Part shown: in pieces, positions 5,262-9,339 of the stretch
Layout of the letters: each line of letters opens with the position of its first letter
How positions within the stretch are numbered: position 1 is the stretch's first letter
Source of the DNA: an uncultured Angelakisella sp.
GTDB lineage: Bacteria > Bacillota > Clostridia > Oscillospirales > Ruminococcaceae
Reading direction: 5' to 3'
Assembly (NCBI GenBank): GCA_910585535.1
Contig: CAJUFK010000126.1
Location: 1 to 9,339 of the forward strand
Length of the DNA stretch: 9,339 nucleotides
Made by a program: the position numbers and the translations under genes
Notes under the pieces: generated by a model
What the model saw: only the letters and a program-made list of their open reading frames with translations
Database searches by the model: none
What the model was told of the DNA's origin: nothing

Positions 5262-7063
5262 AAAGCTATCTCAGCCTGATCCCTATTTCCGCCAAGGTGC
5301 GGCGGCGGCAGAACCGCATGACCCTTCTGTGCATCATCTTCGCTGTCTTTCTGGTGACCGCGATCTTCAGCATGGCGGATATGGCGATCCGTATGGAGCG
5401 GAGCCGCCTTGCCGAAAAACACGGCCAGCAGCTGACCTTCCAGGCCATTCTGGATACCTCTATGGGGCAGACCCTCTTTCTCACCGCTGGGGCGCTGTTC
5501 CTCCTGATTCTGATGGCCGGGGTGCTGATGATTTCGGGCAGCATCAACAGCACGGTAGCCCAGCGGACAAGGTTTTTCGGGATGATGCGTTGCATCGGCA
5601 TGAGCCGCCTGCAGCTCATCCGGTTCGTAAGGCTGGAAGCTCTCAACTGGTGCAAAACGGCCATTCCCATCGGTGTCCTTCTGGGCACGGTCAGTTCCTG
5701 GATCCTGTGCGCCATTCTGCGGTTTGTGGTTCGGGAAGAATTTACCGCCATCCCTCTCTTTGGCGTCAGCGCTATTGGGATCGTCAGCGGCATTGTAATG
5801 GGAACCGTCACTGTGCTGCTTGCCGCCCGCGCGCCGGCAAAGCAGGCGGCCCAGGTGTCTCCCATCGCGGCGGTTTCGGGAAACACAGGGAGTACCGGTC
5901 GGACGCGGCGGGCAGTCCCTACCGGGGTGTTTCCCATTGAAATTTCCCTGGGGGTCCATCATGCGGTATCGGCCAAAAAGAATCTTGTCCTGATGACCGG
6001 GTCCTTTGCCTTGAGTATCATCTTGTTTCTGACCTTCTCCGTCCTGCTGGACTGGGTGGGCTATCTGCTGCCTCAATCCGCCAGCGAAGCAGACATTACG
6101 ATCTACGGGGAGTCGGGGGCGAACTGCGTCTCCCCGAAAACAGCAGAGGCCATTGGGAAGATAGACGGAGTAAAGAATGTTTTCGGCCGCCGGAGCGTCT
6201 TTGAAGTCCCGGCAGAGCTGGAGCAGGAGGGCTTGCCCCAGACAGTTGACCTCATCTCCTTTGACGATTTCGACCTGAAGGCGCTGAAAAAGGACGATGT
6301 ACTGAAAAAGGGCAGCGATCTCTCCAAAGTCTATGGGGACAACGGCTATGTGCTGGCGATCTGCGACCTGGACGCTCCCCTGCACAAGGGAGACACCATC
6401 CGGGTAAACGGCGAGGCGCTGACCGTGGCAGGGCTGTTGAAATACGACCTGTTCAGCGGGGATGGCCTCTCCCATGGCAAGGTTTCTGTCATTACCTCCA
6501 GCGAGACCTTTCTCCGACTGACCGGCACTCGTGACTATTCCCTTGTCATGGTGCAGGGTGATCTGACAGACGAGAGCGTAGCCGCGATAAGCGGCCTGCT
6601 GGACGAGGGCCTTCTCCTCCGGGACCAGAGAGACCAGCGCACCTTTGGAACCTATATCGCCTTTGTGCTGTGTGTTTACAGCTTTTTGGCCATCATCGCC
6701 ATGGTCACGGTGCTGAACATCATGAACAGCATCTCCATGAGCGTGTCCGCCAGGAGCAGGCAGTACGGGGCGATGCGGGCCGTGGGGATGGATGGCCGCC
6801 AGGTGACCCAAATGATCGCCGCCGAGGCCGTTACCTACGCTCTGGCCGGAGGGGTGATCGGATGCACCGGCGGTCTGGCTATCGGAAAGAACCTATTCAA
6901 CATCCTGATTCGAGACCACTTCGCTTACGCCGTATGGACGATACCGATTTTCCGGCTGCTCATCGTTGTACTGTTTGTCGCCTCGGCAACCTTTGCCGCA
7001 ATTCATGTCCCTGCCAAGCGGATACGGAACATGGCGGTGACGGACACCGTCAACGAGCTATAA
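5258..7063 (+). CDS. FtsX/MacB-type ABC transporter permease, 601 residues
   Basis: This is the membrane partner of the preceding ATPase. I see eight likely membrane helices: about 21-43, 72-95, 133-155, 166-190, 243-270, 465-490, 525-545 and 565-585. They form two four-helix FtsX units. The duplication shows in paired coupling segments, RTRFFGMMRCIGMSRLQL (103-120) with RSRQYGAMRAVGMDGRQV (499-516), and in paired tails, ARAPAKQAAQV (190-200) with HVPAKRIRNMA (583-593). The first unit has only a short outer loop (44-71). The second has a large extracellular domain (about 271-464), the probable substrate- or signal-contact part. BceB proteins usually have ten helices, so this looks like a related two-unit FtsX permease rather than a strict BceB. 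Likely roles are resistance to, or sensing of, an envelope-active peptide, but the substrate is unknown. The ATG at 5258 overlaps the ATPase stop; a GTG at 5249 would only add three residues. Confidence 0.92.
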   Translation: MKSYLSLIPISAKVRRRQNRMTLLCIIFAVFLVTAIFSMADMAIRMERSRLAEKHGQQLTFQAILDTSMGQTLFLTAGALFLLILMAGVLMISGSINSTVAQRTRFFGMMRCIGMSRLQLIRFVRLEALNWCKTAIPIGVLLGTVSSWILCAILRFVVREEFTAIPLFGVSAIGIVSGIVMGTVTVLLAARAPAKQAAQVSPIAAVSGNTGSTGRTRRAVPTGVFPIEISLGVHHAVSAKKNLVLMTGSFALSIILFLTFSVLLDWVGYLLPQSASEADITIYGESGANCVSPKTAEAIGKIDGVKNVFGRRSVFEVPAELEQEGLPQTVDLISFDDFDLKALKKDDVLKKGSDLSKVYGDNGYVLAICDLDAPLHKGDTIRVNGEALTVAGLLKYDLFSGDGLSHGKVSVITSSETFLRLTGTRDYSLVMVQGDLTDESVAAISGLLDEGLLLRDQRDQRTFGTYIAFVLCVYSFLAIIAMVTVLNIMNSISMSVSARSRQYGAMRAVGMDGRQVTQMIAAEAVTYALAGGVIGCTGGLAIGKNLFNILIRDHFAYAVWTIPIFRLLIVVLFVASATFAAIHVPAKRIRNMAVTDTVNEL

Positions 7064-7105
7064 GCATGGAAAAAGAGATACAGAAAATTCTCCATGATAA
7101 ATAAA

Positions 7106-7134
7106 ATAGATAGAGCTGTTGCAGCTTCATCTAT
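7106..7134. repeat. Imperfect 13-base inverted repeat with a 3-base loop
   Basis: Bases 7106-7118 pair with 7122-7134 around the loop TTG, with one mismatch (7112/7128) and one G-T pair (7113/7127). The core AGCTG/CAGCT is perfect. It starts 43 bases after the permease stop. No T-run follows, so it is not a canonical terminator. It could be an RNA 3'-end stabiliser or an operator. Confidence 0.5.
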
Positions 7135-7165
7135 ACCATTAGGAAGCACAGAAAAACAGATGAAA

Positions 7166-7177
7166 ACTATATATAGT
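7166..7177. repeat. Perfect 12-base palindrome ACTATATATAGT
   Basis: The sequence equals its own reverse complement and lies 13 bases upstream of the -35 hexamer at 7190. Its ATATAGTA core recurs as a direct repeat in the promoter spacer (7171-7178 and 7201-7208, offset 30 bases). Position suggests an operator, but the AT-rich setting makes chance possible. Confidence 0.4.
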
Positions 7178-7189
7178 AGAGAAATTCTG

Positions 7190-7219
7190 TTGACAACAAG
7201 ATATAGTATATGGTAAACT
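7190..7219 (+). promoter_or_regulatory. Strong promoter for the leader and mobile-element operon
   Basis: A perfect -35 hexamer TTGACA (7190-7195) is followed after 18 bases by TAAACT (7214-7219), which is preceded by TGG and so forms an extended -10 element. Transcription should begin near 7226. The -35 lies inside the odd palindrome TGTTG-A-CAACA (7188-7198), and the spacer contains ATATA-G-TATAT (7201-7211), both possible repressor contacts. Confidence 0.7.
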
Positions 7220-7225
7220 AAAAGA

Positions 7226-7329
7226 GCAAATTGTTGTTAGGCTATCCCCTCACTTTGAGGGCGGTACCCAGGTAGAAGTTTTTGTAAAGCAGCGCCAGTG
7301 GGGTCTTTGTACCCTGTTGGCGCTTTTTT
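7226..7329 (+). ncRNA. Putative structured leader or small RNA ending at terminator 1
   Basis: The approximately 104-nt segment between the predicted transcription start and the first terminator contains no supported gene. It begins with a small hairpin (CCCTCA 7247-7252 with TGAGGG 7256-7261, loop CTT) and ends in a strong intrinsic terminator. It may be a free small RNA or the 5' part of an attenuated leader for the gene at 7475. A weak leader frame, TTG 7231 to TAG 7273-7275 (14 codons), overlaps the first hairpin but has only a poor ribosome binding site. I do not recognise a known riboswitch or T-box. Confidence 0.4.
7291..7329 (+). terminator. Intrinsic terminator 1 in the leader
   Basis: AGCGCCAGTGGGGT (7291-7304) pairs with ACCCTGTTGGCGCT (7311-7324) over 14 positions, three of them G-T, around the loop CTTTGT. 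A run of T follows to 7329. It lies about 65 bases after the predicted transcription start and 145 bases before the downstream ATG. Confidence 0.85.
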
Positions 7330-7338
7330 CATTTATTC

Positions 7339-7355
7339 CCGGCCTAAAGAGCCGG
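7339..7355 (+). repeat. Small hairpin between the two terminators
   Basis: CCGGC (7339-7343) pairs with GCCGG (7351-7355) around a 7-base loop. It is short, so chance is possible, but it adds to the unusually structured leader. Confidence 0.35.
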
Positions 7356-7360
7356 CAAGC

Positions 7361-7410
7361 GAGCGGAATTGACCCAGGAGGAAACCTCCGGGCGGTTCCG
7401 CTCTTTTTTT
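7361..7410 (+). terminator. Long intrinsic terminator 2 in the leader
   Basis: GAGCGGAA (7361-7368) pairs with TTCCGCTC (7396-7403). The inside continues to pair through TTG/CGG, CCC/GGG and GGAGG/CCTCC with single-base bulges, closing on the loop AAA. Seven T follow at 7404-7410. This is a long, stable hairpin directly downstream of terminator 1, forming a tandem pair ahead of the mobile-element operon. The stem hides an AGGAGG at 7376-7381. Confidence 0.85.
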
Positions 7411-7420
7411 GTGTCTGAAC

Positions 7421-7442
7421 GCGCTGGCCATCCGGCCGGTGC
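7421..7442 (+). repeat. Third leader hairpin, just upstream of the ribosome binding site
   Basis: GCGCTGGCC (7421-7429) pairs with GGCCGGTGC (7434-7442) around ATCC, with two G-T pairs. It ends 14 bases before the AGAAAGGCGG ribosome binding site region of the gene at 7475, so it leaves that site free. No T-run follows directly. Confidence 0.45.
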
Positions 7443-7474
7443 TTCAAATAATTTTCAGAAAGGCGGAAAACAGA

Positions 7475-8623
7475 ATGAGCGAAACCATGTGCTATGCGGA
7501 CAACTTCTCCAGGAGCTTTGGAGAACAACAGGAGTGTCTGGAGTTCCTGCGGGAACGGGAGGAGAACGCCTCCTGGCGCTCCATCCCCACCAGAGAGGTG
7601 CGGTTTGAGGCCATTGACGAAGGCTCCACCTCCAGCAAGGTCCTTTGCGACTGGTACCGGCTGATGGGCAAGGAGGGGATCCTCCAGGACACCATGGCCA
7701 ATACCAGGCTGCTCCTCCGAGCGGAGGACGCCCTTTACCCGGTACGCAGCTGCGCCCTGTCCACCATCCTCAGCCGGGCCCGTATCTCCGGGCACGCTCT
7801 GAGCAAGGTGAGCAAGCCGGTGCTGGCCCAGATCCTCAACCACTGCGTCAGCGTGGCCAGCGGGAACGCCCTGCTGCGCCTGAGCGATGAAAAGGTCTCG
7901 GCCATGCACGGCGGGGACGAAAGCGAGTACGCAGTGCTGGAGATCCCGGCGTTGTTCCAGGCGGTCACCGACCAGCTGGAGGCGGATTTCGGAAATTGCC
8001 AGTTCATCAGCGGTCACTATGAACACGCCATGATGACAGCGATCTGGTCCTTTCCCAACAACCAGGAGCTGGTGGAGGCATATGAGGAGACTGCCAAAAA
8101 GCACAGCGTCTCTGCCGGGCAGTTCGTCCCGGCCCTGCGCTTTTCCACCTCGGATGTGGGCATCAGCGGCGCGAACCTCTACCCCATGCTGATGGAGGAA
8201 AAGTCCGGCCGCAGCATCACCCTGGGGAGCGCCCTCTGTCTGGAACACAGCAATCGGGCGAGTGTCGCCGACTTCAAAAAGCAGCTTTCCCTGCTCTACC
8301 CCAAGTACGGCGACGCCATCGTCCAACTGGGGAAACTGATGGAGATCGGCATCGACCATCCCTACAACACCATGCTGCGGGTGATGAAGCGCGTCGGCGT
8401 CACCAAGCGTCTGGCCTACCGGGCCGCCGAGCTTTGGCAGGCCCAGAACGGGGAACGCCCCTGCACGGCCTACGACCTGTATTTGGGGATCTGCGAAGCG
8501 GAGTTCCTGCTCCAGTGCGACGGAGCCAGCGCCCCCAGGGTGGCCCAGATGGAAGAAAACATCTCCCGTGCCCTGAAGGTGCACTGGGAGGACTACGACT
8601 ACGCCGGGGAAGTGAAATGGTAA
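7475..8623 (+). CDS. Mobile-element protein, 382 residues, tentatively DUF932-like
   Basis: I am not certain of the family. The order and neighbourhood (before a YqaJ-type recombinase) and some segments recall DUF932 phage/plasmid-like proteins: an N-terminal part (about 36-60) with RSIPTREVRFEAIDEG, a central strand-rich core, RFSTSDVGISGANLYPML (222-239), and LGSALCLEHSN (250-260). This is a resemblance, not a proven match. Another distinctive segment is SAMHGGDESEYAVLEIP (142-158). The C-terminal third (about 262-382) is helical. There is no signal peptide or membrane helix. The ATG at 7475 is preceded by AAAGGCGG at 7459-7466. The frame extends upstream to a TTG at 7409, but that lies in the T-run of terminator 2 and is an unlikely start. 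Its TAA (8621-8623) touches the AAGGAGG of the next gene, suggesting coupled translation. Expression should depend on the promoter at 7190 and on passage through two terminators. Confidence 0.8.
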   Translation: MSETMCYADNFSRSFGEQQECLEFLREREENASWRSIPTREVRFEAIDEGSTSSKVLCDWYRLMGKEGILQDTMANTRLLLRAEDALYPVRSCALSTILSRARISGHALSKVSKPVLAQILNHCVSVASGNALLRLSDEKVSAMHGGDESEYAVLEIPALFQAVTDQLEADFGNCQFISGHYEHAMMTAIWSFPNNQELVEAYEETAKKHSVSAGQFVPALRFSTSDVGISGANLYPMLMEEKSGRSITLGSALCLEHSNRASVADFKKQLSLLYPKYGDAIVQLGKLMEIGIDHPYNTMLRVMKRVGVTKRLAYRAAELWQAQNGERPCTAYDLYLGICEAEFLLQCDGASAPRVAQMEENISRALKVHWEDYDYAGEVKW

Positions 8624-8629
8624 AGGAGG
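8623..8629 (+). promoter_or_regulatory. Ribosome binding site for the YqaJ-family gene, overlapping the upstream stop
   Basis: AAGGAGG starts at the last base of the TAA stop of the preceding gene and lies 7 bases before the ATG at 8637. A ribosome ending on the upstream gene covers this site, so the two genes are probably translated together. Confidence 0.7.
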
Positions 8630-8636
8630 AAGCCCT

Positions 8637-9339
8637 ATGTTAGACCTGAATTACGATCCGGCTGTTCTGGTGGAGGACATCACGCAGCTCACCGAGGAGG
8701 AATGGCTCCGGGAGCGCACCAAGGGCATCGGCGGCAGTGATGTGGCCGCTGTCCTGGGTATTTCCCCCTGGAAAACCAGGAGGGACCTGTTCTACGAAAA
8801 GACCGGGGTGCAGCCCATGCAGCCGGATGAAAGCAACTGGGTTGCCAAGGAGGTGGGCCATCGCCTGGAGGAGCTGGTGGCGGAGATCTACCGGAGAAAG
8901 ACGGGCTATACTGTCTATCCCATCCGCAAGATCTTCCAGCACCCCCTCTACCCCTTTATGATCGCCGATGTGGATTACTTCGTCCAGAAGCCAAACGGCA
9001 AACGGGGCGTGCTGGAATGCAAGACCTCCAGCTTTATGGCCAAGGACCGGTGGGCGGACGACGGCATCCCCCGACACTATGAGGTGCAGGGGAAACACTA
9101 TCTGTCAGTGACCAACCTGGATTTCTGCGCCTTTGCCTGCCTGTTCGGCAATTCCGAGGGGGATTTTCTCATGCGGGAGATCGACCGGGACCTGGAAGAG
9201 GAGGAGATGACCATTCTGGAGCTGTCCCACTTCTGGCAGGACTTTGTAGCTGCCAATGTGGAGCCGCCCTACACCGAATCCGGCGACCTGGTGCTGGAGA
9301 GCATCCGGCGCTACCAGGGCAAGGCCGACCCCTCCCTGC
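8637..9339 (+). CDS. YqaJ-family viral recombinase (lambda exonuclease-type nuclease), 3' end missing
   Basis: YqaJ proteins are alkaline-exonuclease-like enzymes (PD-(D/E)XK fold) that chew one strand of double-stranded DNA ends so that a partner annealing protein can pair single strands. They serve phage and mobile-element recombination. The 234 visible residues hold the family hallmarks: the N-terminal IGGSDVAAVLGISPW (31-45), GHRLEELVAEIY (74-85, E78), ADVDYF (110-115, with D111 or D113 as metal ligand), LECKTS (126-131, E127 and K129) and HYEVQGKHY (147-155, Q151). Together these look like an intact catalytic core. The start at 8637 follows AAGGAGG at 8623-8629. The frame is open to the last base of the window, so the C-terminus is not seen. 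A RecT/Bet/Erf-like annealing protein would be expected just beyond the window. Confidence 0.92.
   Translation, partial: MLDLNYDPAVLVEDITQLTEEEWLRERTKGIGGSDVAAVLGISPWKTRRDLFYEKTGVQPMQPDESNWVAKEVGHRLEELVAEIYRRKTGYTVYPIRKIFQHPLYPFMIADVDYFVQKPNGKRGVLECKTSSFMAKDRWADDGIPRHYEVQGKHYLSVTNLDFCAFACLFGNSEGDFLMREIDRDLEEEEMTILELSHFWQDFVAANVEPPYTESGDLVLESIRRYQGKADPSL

Larger units (their letters stand above)
7064..7474. other. Gene-free, AT-rich regulatory region between the ABC operon and the mobile-element operon
   Basis: No protein gene is supported in these 411 bases. The left part (to about 7240) is clearly more A/T-rich than its surroundings. A 12-codon frame starts at 7066, 2 bases after the permease stop (MEKEIQKILHDK, TAA at 7102-7104), but it lacks a convincing ribosome binding site. 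It could be chance or the stub of a lost gene. The rest holds an imperfect hairpin, three palindromes, a promoter, and a leader with two terminators and extra hairpins, each listed separately. Confidence 0.6.

Noticed and set aside
5174..6811. Long open minus-strand frame of 545 codons opposite the permease
   Set aside because: It is antisense to a clear FtsX permease. Its translation is low-complexity (many His, Gly, Pro and Gln), as expected for the shadow of a GC-rich gene. No ribosome binding site or domain supports it.
7231..7275. Leader peptide of 14 codons starting at a TTG
   Set aside because: The start is non-ATG, the ribosome binding site is weak and would lie almost at the transcript's 5' end. 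I mention it only within the attenuation idea.
7250..8584. Long open minus-strand frame of 444 codons opposite the 382-residue protein
   Set aside because: It shows the same shadow composition and crosses two strong plus-strand terminators. The plus-strand gene has the better start, ribosome binding site and coupling to the next gene.
1..9339. CRISPR array, tRNA, rRNA, insertion sequence ends or attachment sites
   Set aside because: Reading through the window I saw no regularly spaced repeats, no tRNA-like cloverleaf, no transposase or integrase gene and no long terminal repeats. A computed repeat and tRNA search was not possible here.

Overview
The window looks like chromosomal or integrated mobile DNA from a gut-type, GC-rich member of the Clostridia (Oscillospiraceae or Lachnospiraceae are my best guess). 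This rests on strong AGGAGG-type ribosome binding sites, dense plus-strand operons with 4-base ATGA overlaps, a Bce/Vex-like regulator-kinase-ABC cassette, and a YqaJ-type recombinase gene typical of Gram-positive phages and conjugative elements. The genus is inference. Every gene I can support is on the plus strand.

Region 1 (1-2772) is a run of orphan genes: an unrecognised 117-residue protein, an unrecognised 221-residue protein, a 390-residue Sel1/TPR-like repeat protein, and a small acidic protein whose reading frame is interrupted by one in-frame TAG. A very good intrinsic terminator (2728-2772) closes the region. The mix of small unrecognised soluble proteins with a Sel1-repeat protein resembles immunity or accessory clusters next to polymorphic toxins, but no toxin is visible here.

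Region 2 (2801-7063) is a complete four-gene signalling and transport cassette: a promoter, an OmpR-type response regulator, a histidine kinase with one N-terminal membrane helix and no sensor domain, an 80-base gap, then a LolD/MacB-type ATPase and a large FtsX-type permease with a duplicated core and one large extracellular domain. The regulator/kinase and ATPase/permease pairs each overlap by 4 bases. By analogy with Bce-type systems, the transporter probably senses or removes a cell-envelope-active compound and passes the signal to the kinase. The substrate cannot be read from the sequence.

Region 3 (7064-7474) has no supported protein gene but is rich in signals. It holds an imperfect hairpin, an AT-rich stretch with three short palindromes, a strong promoter with a consensus -35 and an extended -10, and a leader of about 250 nt. 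The leader contains a small hairpin, two tandem intrinsic terminators and a further hairpin. It could give a terminated small RNA of about 100 nt, or act as a conditional attenuator for the operon that follows.

Region 4 (7475-9339) is the start of a mobile-element operon: a 382-residue protein that I tentatively place near DUF932-type phage/plasmid proteins, then a YqaJ-family recombinase nuclease running off the right end. This suggests the window crosses from accessory or chromosomal genes into the replication/recombination module of an integrative element or prophage. No attachment site, integrase, tRNA, rRNA or CRISPR array was found.
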